A stretch of 17,784 nucleotides of DNA, taken from NCBI GenBank assembly GCA_035301025.1, contig DATGUV010000147.1, positions 1 through 17,784 on the forward strand. Reading direction: 5' to 3'. Of this stretch, positions 8,242 through 15,643 are shown in pieces. The notes under the pieces are model-generated. The model was not told the origin of the DNA. It did no database searches and saw nothing but the letters and a program-made list of their open reading frames with translations. The translations under genes and the position numbers were made by a program. The first letter of the stretch is position 1; every line of letters starts with the position of its first letter. The DNA is from CALAMD01 sp035301025. Lineage in GTDB: Bacteria > Bacillota > Bacilli > Bacillales > Amphibacillaceae.

Positions 8242-8889
8242 ATGAGGAATATAACATATCTATTAGGTGTATTATTTCCTTTAAGTATATTCATTTTTTA
8301 CGGATGGAGATATGCATCACGTAAACGTACGATTCCGTGTCCATTTTGGTTGCGATGGTTCGTTGAAATTGATAATCCTTTCACAAAAACGAATAAGGCT
8401 GTGAACATTATCGAGCACTCTAGAATTCAACCATGGATGAATGTAGTTGATGTTGGATGCGGGCCGGGAAGAGTTGCGCTCCCAGTAGCAACGCATGTAT
8501 TTCCAGATGGAAAGCTTGCAGTTGTTGATATTCAAGAAAAAATGCTTGCGAGAGTTTGGAAAAAAGCAAAGGAGAAAGGCTTAACAAATATAGAGTATAT
8601 CCAAGGAAAAATAGGATCACACGGATTTGGTCATCATAGATATGATCGTAGTTTGCTCATAAATGTACTTGGAGAAATTACAGAGAAAGAAGAAGCATTT
8701 CAAGATATATATACAGCCTTAAAACCAGGTGGAATATTATGTGTCGCGGAAACAATGTTTGATCCACATTATCAAAAAAAGCATGCGGTGAAGGAGTTAG
8801 CATATGCTACAGGATTTGAATATGATGGGTTTAAAGGGAGTCGAGTTGCTTATTCATTATTATTTAAAAAACCGATACCAACAAAGTGA
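8242..8889 (+). CDS. Membrane-anchored class I SAM-dependent methyltransferase
   Basis: A 215-aa protein with one N-terminal hydrophobic helix (about 5-21, YLLGVLFPLSIFIFYGW) followed by a Rossmann methyltransferase domain. Motif I is VVDVGCGPG (68-76), the acidic residue of motif II is D96 (AVVDIQEKM), and LKPGG is the late motif. The frame opens at GTG 8218, but AAGGAGG (8228-8234) is well spaced for ATG 8242. It is 32 bases after the ATPase gene and most likely the last gene of the TetR operon. The membrane anchor and the context suggest a lipid, quinone or envelope-active small molecule as substrate. The substrate family cannot be named from sequence. Confidence 0.85.
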   Translation: MRNITYLLGVLFPLSIFIFYGWRYASRKRTIPCPFWLRWFVEIDNPFTKTNKAVNIIEHSRIQPWMNVVDVGCGPGRVALPVATHVFPDGKLAVVDIQEKMLARVWKKAKEKGLTNIEYIQGKIGSHGFGHHRYDRSLLINVLGEITEKEEAFQDIYTALKPGGILCVAETMFDPHYQKKHAVKELAYATGFEYDGFKGSRVAYSLLFKKPIPTK

Positions 8890-9339
8890 TATAGTGGAGA
8901 TCTAAACCGTCTATGGGTATAAAATATGCAGTGACTCCACTACATGATGTATACATGTCTCAACACTTATGAATGATTAACAATCGCTTAATTCTACCAA
9001 ACTTCACAATAATCGGTAGACATGAAGGTACCAGGACAAATTAGATGGTTACTCACATACGAATATGAACATGTAAGGTAGTGGCAATAATAAATTAGGA
9101 AATTATCCCGATTTCTTAAGGAGATGATGAGCCTTCGTGTGCCTAGAGAAGGTCGACTAAAATGGTCCTTCGCTGCTACCTCACGACTTCTCTAACGACA
9201 GGATCTCACCCTAGATTTTTCAGGAGAATAGAACGAAACGTATGAACGTATTTATCCCCCCTTGTAGGAGATTTTTTATATTTCCTATGCGACCTTCGTT
9301 TTTTGGAGTTTACAACTTGCATTTGTCCCAGTCTCATGA
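8890..9339. other. Gene-free intergenic region with inverted repeats
   Basis: No credible protein gene in 450 bases. It holds a perfect 8-bp inverted repeat TAGTGGAG (8892-8899) / CTCCACTA (8935-8942) after the methyltransferase stop, without a T tract; a strong stem-loop at 9144-9194 (listed separately); and a small TAGGA/TCCTA hairpin near 9266-9288. A TTATGAATGATTAA at 8969-8982 resembles the end of the 121-bp element, but the rest of that element is missing. No clear terminator was found for either flanking gene. Confidence 0.6.
9144..9194. other. Strong stem-loop in intergenic region
   Basis: TAGAGAAGGTCG (9144-9155) pairs with CGACTTCTCTA (9184-9194) over 11 bp with one bulged G. The 28-base loop can itself form GAAGG/CCTTC pairing. 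There is no T tract on either side, so it is not a classical terminator. It lies about 145 bases beyond the 3' end of the minus-strand OYE gene and may be part of its 3' untranslated region. Confidence 0.55.
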
Positions 9340-10527
9340 TTAATCTTTGCGTAGTTTACTAATTTCTTTACGGGTGTTGTCTGATAAGGAACCACCAAAA
9401 TCCATTAATTCTACAATGTCTTTAAATGCCCTGTCTGGAATAGCTAAGTCAGCAATTTCTTCCTTCGTAAATCCTAAGTCAATATCATCTTCGCGACCGG
9501 CTTCTAATTTTGTGACGAAGTCTGGTTCAGTAACAAAAGGGGTGGAAGCTCCGACCATATCAGCATGCTCTAGTGCTTCTAGTGCTTTATCTGGTGAATT
9601 TACTCCCCCAGTTGCCATGACTGGAATCCTACCATTCATATGGTTTGTGACAACAGCATTGACATAAGATCCTTTGAAATTTCCTTGACGAACGGTTTGT
9701 TTATAAATATTTCTCCCCCAACTAGCAATGGCCAAATATTGAATGTCCGCTACTTCTAATAATTGGTCCATATAATATAAAAAATCCTCAACACTATATC
9801 CAATTTCATTTCCTCTAGTTTCTTCAGGAGTGCCGCGGTAGCCGAGAATGAAATGATTTGGTGCATGTTCATCAATGACTTGTTGTACAGCTTGTAAAAC
9901 TTCAATTCCAAAACGAGAACGATTTTCGATTGTCTGTGAACCGTAAGCATCTACCCGTTCATTGGAAAATGTAGAAAAGAATGTTTGAATAAGCAAACGT
10001 TGCGCTCCTGAAACCTCTACTCCGTCAAACCCCGCATCAATCGCTCGTTTCGTTGCTAGAGCATATTGTTGAACCACTTGTTGAATATCATCTATGGATA
10101 ATGGATATACCGTATGTTTGATTGGTGTATGCAAATGTAGTTCACTCGGTCCGAATACATATCCATATTTTTGAATGGCAATTTTGGCAAAACGCCCTGC
10201 GTGTGTGAGTTGAACAATTGCTTTTGCGCCGTCTTTTTTCATGGCTTTAGCCAGCTGTTTAAGCCCTTCAATACAAGCATCATCATCTATACTAAATCCA
10301 TATTCAAATAATTGGCCAATTGGATCAATATAGGCTGCACCTGTAATTTGGATTGGTGCGGATGATGCCCGTCTTTTTGCATATTCAATATCTTCTTCGC
10401 TCACATGTCCTTCAGCTGTAGAAGAGTTGGTAATCATTGGTGATAATACAAAACGATTTTTTAGTGTGGTGCCGTTGGGTAATGTTAATGTTTCAAATAA
10501 AGGTTGGTACTTTTTTGTAAGTGTCAT
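9340..10527 (-). CDS. Old Yellow Enzyme-family flavin oxidoreductase, SirTM-module associated
   Basis: A 395-aa TIM-barrel protein of the NADH:flavin oxidoreductase/OYE family. Recognisable parts are LKNRFVLSPM (22-31), QLTHAGR (106-112), the barrel segment AGFDGVEVSGAQ (165-176), FSNERVDAYGSQ and the late glycine loop ATGGVNSPDKALE (305-317). Two usual motifs are altered. The substrate-binding HGAN/HGAH is SGAQ (173-176), and the FMN-phosphate motif, usually GR before xxLxDP, reads ASTPFVTEPDF (327-337). It may bind a different ligand, hold FMN differently or have another role. The gene is transcribed away from gcvH-L across a shared 247-base promoter region. OYE and luciferase-like flavoenzymes are known members of extended SirTM operons, so it probably acts with that redox module. 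Confidence 0.85.
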   Translation of the reverse strand: MTLTKKYQPLFETLTLPNGTTLKNRFVLSPMITNSSTAEGHVSEEDIEYAKRRASSAPIQITGAAYIDPIGQLFEYGFSIDDDACIEGLKQLAKAMKKDGAKAIVQLTHAGRFAKIAIQKYGYVFGPSELHLHTPIKHTVYPLSIDDIQQVVQQYALATKRAIDAGFDGVEVSGAQRLLIQTFFSTFSNERVDAYGSQTIENRSRFGIEVLQAVQQVIDEHAPNHFILGYRGTPEETRGNEIGYSVEDFLYYMDQLLEVADIQYLAIASWGRNIYKQTVRQGNFKGSYVNAVVTNHMNGRIPVMATGGVNSPDKALEALEHADMVGASTPFVTEPDFVTKLEAGREDDIDLGFTKEEIADLAIPDRAFKDIVELMDFGGSLSDNTRKEISKLRKD

Positions 10528-10596
10528 ATGGATTCCCCATTCAATCTGAAATGTATATTTAAGTGTTTGAAAGTCTTCTGTACCTTTAATGTAAAA

Positions 10597-10651
10597 TTAT
10601 CATCAGTTCAAAGTCATGTCAATTTGATACTCAAAGTAATATTGATATAAT
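10597..10651. promoter_or_regulatory. Divergent promoters of OYE gene and gcvH-L operon
   Basis: Plus strand: TTGATA (10624-10629), a 16-base spacer and a perfect TATAAT (10646-10651), upstream of gcvH-L. Minus strand: TTGACA (10617-10622) with a weaker -10, GATAAT (10596-10601) at 15 bases, facing the OYE gene. The two -35 elements are one base apart, so the promoters probably compete or are co-regulated. No operator palindrome was recognised. Confidence 0.65.
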
Positions 10652-10774
10652 GAAGAAAGAATTGGTCTATGAACTAATTTTCAAATGTTGTAAAACATAT
10701 GTGCCTATGAATATTTCATGCATAGGGTAAAGGTTTATAGATTATTTATCATATTAGAAAAAGAGGGATATTCT

Positions 10775-11107
10775 ATGAAAAAACGTGGAAACTATTTATT
10801 TATTGAAAAAAATGATGATGTGTATACAGTAAGTATGACGCCAGAACTACAAGATGATATCGGAACCGTTGGATTTGTGGAATTTACAACAGAAGACCAA
10901 TTAGAAGCCGAAGATGCCATTTTAAACCTAGAAGCATCTAAAACAATACTAGAAATTGCTACACCAATTGCAGGTAAAGTGGTCGCACGAAACGAAGAAG
11001 CAACAACAGAACCAACGTTATTAAACGCTGCAAAATCATCTGACAACTGGCTCGTAAAATTAACAGATGTTGATGAAGAAGCATTTGAGAAATTAGAAGA
11101 AGCTTAA
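10775..11107 (+). CDS. gcvH-L: GcvH-like lipoyl carrier protein (GcvH-L)
   Basis: A 110-aa lipoyl-domain protein resembling glycine cleavage H protein but shorter and linked to SirTM rather than to glycine cleavage. The lipoyl lysine lies in NLEASKTILEIATPIAGKVV (51-70) as K56. The C-terminal NWLVKLTDVDEEAFEKLEEA is the usual GcvH tail. In the known SirTM systems this protein is lipoylated by the operon's ligase and only then ADP-ribosylated by SirTM. The frame is open from 10718, but ATG 10775 after AGAGGGATATTCT begins at the family-typical position. It is the first gene of the plus-strand operon, about 120 bases after the TATAAT box. Confidence 0.93.
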   Translation: MKKRGNYLFIEKNDDVYTVSMTPELQDDIGTVGFVEFTTEDQLEAEDAILNLEASKTILEIATPIAGKVVARNEEATTEPTLLNAAKSSDNWLVKLTDVDEEAFEKLEEA

Positions 11108-11114
11108 AAACAGT

Positions 11115-11153
11115 CCTATCCTCCATCATTATTACAAAATGATAGAGGATAGG
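11115..11153 (+). other. Intercistronic stem-loop between gcvH-L and macrodomain gene
   Basis: CCTATCCTC (11115-11123) pairs with GAGGATAGG (11145-11153), and ATCATT (11125-11130) with AATGAT (11138-11143), with one C-A mismatch and a 7-base loop. No T run follows. It starts 7 bases after the gcvH-L stop and ends 39 bases before the macrodomain start, so it is more likely an mRNA stability or processing element, or a partial attenuator, than a full terminator. Confidence 0.75.
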
Positions 11154-11192
11154 ATGTGTACATATTATACCGCACAAAAGTAGGGAAAAATA

Positions 11193-11972
11193 ATGAATCA
11201 AGAAGAAAGATTGGATGTTTTAATTGATTACTTAACTCGTGAAAACCCCTCAATGGCCATGGAAGCGAACGGAATGGATGAGAAGATTTCCTTGTTTCGA
11301 GGACTATGTAATGTTCGCCCACCTGAGAATGTGTCTGATGATTTTTTACGTGTGCAAGATGCTTTTTTAACCGAATGGAATGAATCACGAACCATTACAC
11401 GCATGGAAGATTTACAAGAAGTTGAACCACAGGTATATGTATGGCAAGGGGATATTACACGTTTGGCCGTAGACGCAATTGTGAACGCAGCAAACAGTGA
11501 TTTTATTGGTTGTATGCATCCGAATCATCATTGCATTGATAACATAATTCATACCCGGGCGGGTGTCCAGTTGCGTTTAGAATGTGCTGATATCATTCAA
11601 AAGCAAGGTCGGAAAGAGGCAATGGGTAAGGCAAAATTAACAAAAGGATATAATTTGCCTGCACCTTATGTAATTCATACTGTTGGACCTTACATTGATC
11701 AACGAGGGGTCACGCCGTTAAAAGAGCAATTATTAGCGTCTTCTTATAAGTCTTGCTTAGATGTAGCGACGGAAAAAGGACTGACGTCAATTGCATTTTG
11801 CTGCATATCAACGGGTGAGTTTAATTTTCCAAATAAACGAGCAGCTGAAATAGCGATTGAAACAGTACGTACATATATCACGGAAACAGATGCACATATA
11901 CAAGTTATTTTTAATGTGTTTACTGATAAAGATGCGCGTATATACGAACAACTATTAGGGCATAGAGAATAG
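11193..11972 (+). CDS. SirTM-associated zinc-dependent macrodomain ADP-ribose hydrolase
   Basis: A 259-aa protein with an N-terminal helical part (1-78) and a macrodomain (about 80-255). In the known system it removes mono-ADP-ribose from lipoylated GcvH-L, reversing SirTM. Seen here are WQGDITRLAVDAIVNAANSD (84-103), the insertion GCMHPNHHCIDN (106-117) whose C107, H109/H112/H113 and C114 are the candidate zinc ligands of the zinc-macrodomain class, IHTVGP (161-166), and the phosphate loop STGEFNFP (206-213). The start ATG follows a modest AGTAGGGAAA. It follows gcvH-L and its stem-loop and is 9 bases before sirTM. The active-site loop and zinc-type insertion argue for an active hydrolase rather than a mere ADP-ribose reader. 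Confidence 0.92.
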   Translation: MNQEERLDVLIDYLTRENPSMAMEANGMDEKISLFRGLCNVRPPENVSDDFLRVQDAFLTEWNESRTITRMEDLQEVEPQVYVWQGDITRLAVDAIVNAANSDFIGCMHPNHHCIDNIIHTRAGVQLRLECADIIQKQGRKEAMGKAKLTKGYNLPAPYVIHTVGPYIDQRGVTPLKEQLLASSYKSCLDVATEKGLTSIAFCCISTGEFNFPNKRAAEIAIETVRTYITETDAHIQVIFNVFTDKDARIYEQLLGHRE

Positions 11973-11981
11973 GGGATTAAC

Positions 11982-12866
11982 ATGCAACAAACCGAACAAC
12001 ATTGGCAAACCTTAACAAATGACTCACTTACCCAAGCAGAATGCTTACATGGACTTATTGAGGAAGCGGAAGCAATTGTCATCGGTATCGGTGCAGGCAT
12101 GTCCGCGGCAACAGGGTTCACATATGTAGGCAAAAGATTTACAGATGCATTCCCAGATTTTATTGAAAAATATCGTTTTTTTGATATGTTACAAGCAAGC
12201 TTATTTGAATTTGAAAACGCTCAAGAATATTGGGCATTTCAAAGCCGTTTCTCATTATTAAATTTTTTTGATCAGCCTGTTGGTCAAGCATATGTTGATT
12301 TACGAGAAATGATTGAGGGTAAAAACTATCACATCATTACTACAAATGCGGATAATGCTTTTTATGCGGCTCATTATGATATGGATAAAGTTTTCCGAAT
12401 CCAAGGGGAATACGGGTTATGGCAATGCAGTGAGTATTGTCATCAACAAACATACCAAAATGAAGAATTGATTCGACAAATGGTTCGTGAGCAATCGGAT
12501 ATGAAGGTTCCAGCTTCACTCGTTCCTATGTGTTCAGAATGTGGTGCAGGGCTTGAAGTGAATAAACGAACAGAAGAAAAAGGAATGGTAGAAGACGGTT
12601 ATTTTCATGAACAAAAAGAACGATATGAGCAATTTTTAGCTGCAAACGAAGGTAAAAAGGTTCTATTTTTAGAAATTGGTGTAGGACATACGACTCCCCA
12701 ATTTATTAAACATCCATTTCAACAAATGACGGAGAAGAATCCTCATAGTTTATTTGTGACGATGAATGAACGGGAATACCTCATTCCACGAGGCATTCGG
12801 GAGCAAACCGTACGCATGGATGAAGATATTGCAGAAACACTACATAATGCTTTGGAAAATAAATGA
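11982..12866 (+). CDS. sirTM: SirTM, protein ADP-ribosylating sirtuin
   Basis: A 294-aa class M sirtuin that uses NAD+ to mono-ADP-ribosylate the lipoylated GcvH-L rather than to deacetylate. The NAD loop is IGAGMSAATGFTY (36-48). The catalytic pair is TTNADNAF (N122) and RIQGEYG (Q141); in deacetylating sirtuins the position of Q141 is a histidine, and the glutamine is the hallmark of the ADP-ribosylating SirTM group. The zinc site is CSEYC (C149, C153) and CSEC (C184, C187). Late NAD contacts EIGVGHTTP (231-239) are kept. The ATG at 11982 follows AGGGGATTAAC, which overlaps the macrodomain stop, so the two are probably translationally coupled. Confidence 0.95.
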   Translation: MQQTEQHWQTLTNDSLTQAECLHGLIEEAEAIVIGIGAGMSAATGFTYVGKRFTDAFPDFIEKYRFFDMLQASLFEFENAQEYWAFQSRFSLLNFFDQPVGQAYVDLREMIEGKNYHIITTNADNAFYAAHYDMDKVFRIQGEYGLWQCSEYCHQQTYQNEELIRQMVREQSDMKVPASLVPMCSECGAGLEVNKRTEEKGMVEDGYFHEQKERYEQFLAANEGKKVLFLEIGVGHTTPQFIKHPFQQMTEKNPHSLFVTMNEREYLIPRGIREQTVRMDEDIAETLHNALENK

Positions 12867-12886
12867 CTTTTTTATAGGAGGTACCA

Positions 12887-13945
12887 ATGTATTTAATTAG
12901 TTCAGAACGTGACGGAGAATGGATTTATGACCCAGGAATGGCTATGGCTTTACAAGAATATGTAAGACACAATATTTTCTTAGATGACGATGTACTATTT
13001 CCATATATGATGCATCCTGTTGTTCAAATTGGTCGATTTCAAAATGCCTATGAAGAAGTGAACCAACCGTATATGGACGAACATAACATCCAAATTGTTC
13101 GCCGGGATACAGGTGGTGGTGCAATCTATTTAGACGATCAAAATATGAGTTTCTGTTTCTTGCTTGAGGGAGATAACGATATTTATGGTAACTACGCGCG
13201 TTTGTATGAACCAGCGATTAAAGCTTTAGAGAAATTAGGTGTGAAAAATCTAGAGCAAAAAGGAAGAAACGATTTATTACTAGACGGAAAAAAAGTATCA
13301 GGTGCCGCCATGATGCTTGAAAAAGGGCGGATTTACGCAGGATACTCCCTATCTTTAGATGCGAATTATGAGGCAATGGCAACCGTGTTACATCCGAATC
13401 AAAAGAAAATAGAATCACACGGAATTCAATCTGTAAGAAGTCGTGTAGGATCACTTCGATCTCATCTTGCCCCTGAATATCAAGATATGACGGTGTGGGA
13501 GTTCTCAGATTTCATGATGTGTGAATTACTCGGTGTCGACGATCTCAGTGAAGCAAAACGGTACGTGTTAACGGAAGAAGACTGGGCAGAAGTGGACAAG
13601 CTTTGTGCAGAAAAATATAAAAACTGGGATTGGAATTATGGTAGTTTCAAAGAATTTACATACCAGGTAACAGAACGCTTTCCTGTTGGAACGATTAGCA
13701 TTGGATTAAGTATTGAACATGGAAAAATATCTGACATACAAATTACTGGAGACTTTTTCGGATTACAATCCATTCAAGAAGTAGAAAACACACTTATAGG
13801 AACACGACTGAAAAAAGATGCCTTGTTACAAGCATTAGACGATTTAGAGATATCCACCTATTTTGGAGATATTTCAAAAGAAACGTTCGTGAATTATATG
13901 CTCAGTATTCCAACGGAGAGTGAAGAAGTGAAGAAAGAAGGCTAA
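12887..13945 (+). CDS. lplA2: Lipoate-protein ligase, SirTM-operon type
   Basis: A 352-aa cytosolic ligase that activates free lipoate with ATP and attaches it to a lysine, here expected to be K56 of GcvH-L. The LplA signatures are present: RRDTGGGAIY (72-81) for lipoyl-AMP binding and GRNDLLLDGKKVSGAA (126-141), with K136 the expected catalytic lysine. The C-terminal accessory domain (about 260-345) is complete, as in full-length LplA. The start ATG has an excellent AGGAGGT site. It is 20 bases after sirTM and 2 bases before the monooxygenase gene. Staphylococci and streptococci carry the homologous LplA2 in the same cluster. Confidence 0.94.
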   Translation: MYLISSERDGEWIYDPGMAMALQEYVRHNIFLDDDVLFPYMMHPVVQIGRFQNAYEEVNQPYMDEHNIQIVRRDTGGGAIYLDDQNMSFCFLLEGDNDIYGNYARLYEPAIKALEKLGVKNLEQKGRNDLLLDGKKVSGAAMMLEKGRIYAGYSLSLDANYEAMATVLHPNQKKIESHGIQSVRSRVGSLRSHLAPEYQDMTVWEFSDFMMCELLGVDDLSEAKRYVLTEEDWAEVDKLCAEKYKNWDWNYGSFKEFTYQVTERFPVGTISIGLSIEHGKISDIQITGDFFGLQSIQEVENTLIGTRLKKDALLQALDDLEISTYFGDISKETFVNYMLSIPTESEEVKKEG

Positions 13946-13947
13946 AC

Positions 13948-14955
13948 GTGGTTACATTAGGAGTACTTGATTATGCACAAATTGATGAAGGAAAAGATGC
14001 AACAAAAGCATTGCATGAAACAGTTTCGTTAGCTAAACATGTCGAAGAACTTGGCTTTGAGCGCTTTTGGGTGGCGGAACATCATAATGTTCCTGCGTTT
14101 GCAAGCAGTTCACCGGAATTATTACTCATGCGCTTAGCACATGCTACGAATTGTATTCGACTTGGCTCTGGTGGAGTGATGCTTCCCCATTATAGTCCGT
14201 TGAAAGTGGCAGAAAACTTTCGCACGCTAGAAGCATTTTTCCCGAATCGGATAGACTTAGGAATTGGTAATACTGTTGGTACTCCATTAGTGAATAAAAC
14301 TTTAAACGAACTGAAAAATGGTAAGTTAACCTATGAGCAAAGTATTAAAGATTTGCAAAAATATCTCATAGATGGAGTAGAAGAAAGCCATCGATTTTAT
14401 GGAATCACTGCTCAACCAACGATTACAACGAATCCACAAATGTGGGTATTATCGACAAGTGTGGGAAGTGCGCAAATGGCGGCCTCTTTAGGAATTGGTT
14501 ATACATTTGGCTTATTTCCCCTAGCAGGAAAAGATAAATTGCAAGTTGGAATAAAAGCTATAAACACGTACCGTCAAGCATTTACACCTTCAGCTATGAT
14601 GCCTGAGCCGAGGGTATCTATTGCTCCATTTGTTGTCGTTGGAGAAACAGAAGAAGAAGCCAAAGAGTATGCTCAAGCACTTGATTTATGGCTGCTTGGG
14701 AAGAAAAATTTTAGTGAGTTCACTCAATTTCCATCGGTTGAAACAGCTCGAACGTATGCATATACGAAAAGAGATTTACAGATGATTGAAGCGAATCGTA
14801 CCCGAATGGTTGTAGGAAATGCTACCCAAGTACATGCCCAATTACTCGAATTAGTTAAACAGTTTCAAGCAGATGAAGTGTTACTTATACCGTTAATGCC
14901 AGGAATTGAAGCGCGGAAAAAAGCGTTGCAATTACTTGCAAAACAATTTATATAA
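13948..14955 (+). CDS. Luciferase-like monooxygenase family flavoprotein
   Basis: A 335-aa TIM-barrel flavin-dependent oxidoreductase of the bacterial luciferase-like (LLM) superfamily, the small single-subunit type common in Firmicutes. It has GVLDYA at the first strand, FWVAEHHNVPAFASSSPELL (40-59), GSGGVMLPHYSPLKVAENFR (73-92) and DLGIGNTVG (103-111). That last motif is usually GIGRAPG in close relatives, so the arginine next to the flavin site is replaced. The start is GTG, 2 bases after the ligase stop, with AGAAGG as a ribosome site. It is the last gene of the SirTM operon and is a known companion in extended SirTM clusters. The substrate is unknown. Confidence 0.88.
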   Translation: MVTLGVLDYAQIDEGKDATKALHETVSLAKHVEELGFERFWVAEHHNVPAFASSSPELLLMRLAHATNCIRLGSGGVMLPHYSPLKVAENFRTLEAFFPNRIDLGIGNTVGTPLVNKTLNELKNGKLTYEQSIKDLQKYLIDGVEESHRFYGITAQPTITTNPQMWVLSTSVGSAQMAASLGIGYTFGLFPLAGKDKLQVGIKAINTYRQAFTPSAMMPEPRVSIAPFVVVGETEEEAKEYAQALDLWLLGKKNFSEFTQFPSVETARTYAYTKRDLQMIEANRTRMVVGNATQVHAQLLELVKQFQADEVLLIPLMPGIEARKKALQLLAKQFI

Positions 14956-14974
14956 AATGCCGGAATCAATATAC

Positions 14975-15011
14975 TCCAGTTCTCTTTTGAAAGAAGGGGA
15001 CTGGATTTTTT
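14975..15011 (+). terminator. Intrinsic terminator of the SirTM operon
   Basis: TCCAGTTCTCTT (14975-14986) pairs with AAGGGGACTGGA (14994-15005) over 12 bp with two G-U pairs, followed by six T (15006-15011). It starts 19 bases after the monooxygenase stop and is the best terminator in the window. Confidence 0.9.
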
Positions 15012-15033
15012 CATATGTAGATCAAACAGATAG

Positions 15034-15154
15034 TTGAATGAAGTTCATAAAGACCAAAAACAGCTACGTCACTACCATATGTAGTTTCAAGCAATTTAAC
15101 GGAACTGCATGTGGTAGTTAGATGGCATAAGATATGTATTATGAAATTCATTAA
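15034..15154 (+). repeat. Palindromic intergenic element, copy 2 (121 bp)
   Basis: The left end TTGAATGAAGTTCATAA (15034-15050) and right end TTATGAAATTCATTAA (15139-15154) are inverted copies. The interior is also imperfectly palindromic: AGCTACGTCACTACCATATG near 15063-15082 mirrors GCATGTGGTAGTTAGATGGC at 15107-15126. The core GTTTCAA (15084-15090) and CGGAA (15100-15104) have the same spacing as in copies 1 and 3. It lies between the SirTM terminator and the SLAP-domain gene. Confidence 0.85.
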
Positions 15155-15227
15155 GCTATACGTGTATGGATGTATACGGTAAAATAATAGGGAGAAACAA
15201 AGGCTACATACAAAAGGATGTGTTCAT

Positions 15228-15599
15228 ATGCAACAGCTTATGTTTGAGTCTAGTTGGGATAAGGCAATCGCTGAGCAAGATCGGGTAAAGATAGAGCAAA
15301 GTTTCAGCCGACAAGCTCTACTAATTGGTGCGTCTATTCACTTTGTTTATGATAAAAAAGCTGTGAACTATAAGCAGGAAATACTCATTACGACCCTTAT
15401 TCATAATGGAACAGAAGAGCCGTTAATGATTGAGGATGCACTCATTAATTTTGTTGAAGGGGATCAACATTTACAGGGGATTTTTACGGTTCCTTGCACA
15501 ATCCCAGCGAAGTCTTCTATGCCATGGACATTTATTTTTAGTGAAACAAATAGTAGCGAATCTCCAAAGTACCACATTGTTTTCGAAAATCAGATGTAA
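15228..15599 (+). CDS. SLAP-domain protein
   Basis: A 123-aa single-domain protein. The pattern FESSWDKAIAEQDRVKIEQS (6-25), then ITTLIHNGTEEP (53-64), GIFTVPCTIPAKSSMPWTFI (84-103) matches the SLAP domain (TIGR04398-type), found in Bacilli, often in proteins encoded near an accessory SecA2/S-layer assembly locus. There is no signal peptide or membrane helix, so this copy is probably cytosolic. The start ATG follows AAAGGATGTGTTC. No secA2 or S-layer gene is in this window, so it stands alone, and it is bracketed by copies 2 and 3 of the palindromic element. Its function is not established. Confidence 0.8.
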   Translation: MQQLMFESSWDKAIAEQDRVKIEQSFSRQALLIGASIHFVYDKKAVNYKQEILITTLIHNGTEEPLMIEDALINFVEGDQHLQGIFTVPCTIPAKSSMPWTFIFSETNSSESPKYHIVFENQM

Positions 15600-15643
15600 T
15601 GCTACACCAGTTTTGAAAATCACTTCAATCATTTTTAGCTGAA

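Noticed and set aside
8969..8982. Fourth copy of the 121-bp element
   Set aside because: Only a short end-like sequence TTATGAATGATTAA matches; the GTTTCAA and CGGAA core and the other end are missing.
10775..11107. Canonical glycine cleavage H protein
   Set aside because: It is short, lies in a SirTM operon and has no gcvT or gcvP neighbours.
11982..12866. Ordinary protein deacetylase sirtuin
   Set aside because: The catalytic histidine is replaced by Q141 and the neighbours are GcvH-L, macrodomain and LplA2, as in the ADP-ribosylating SirTM group.
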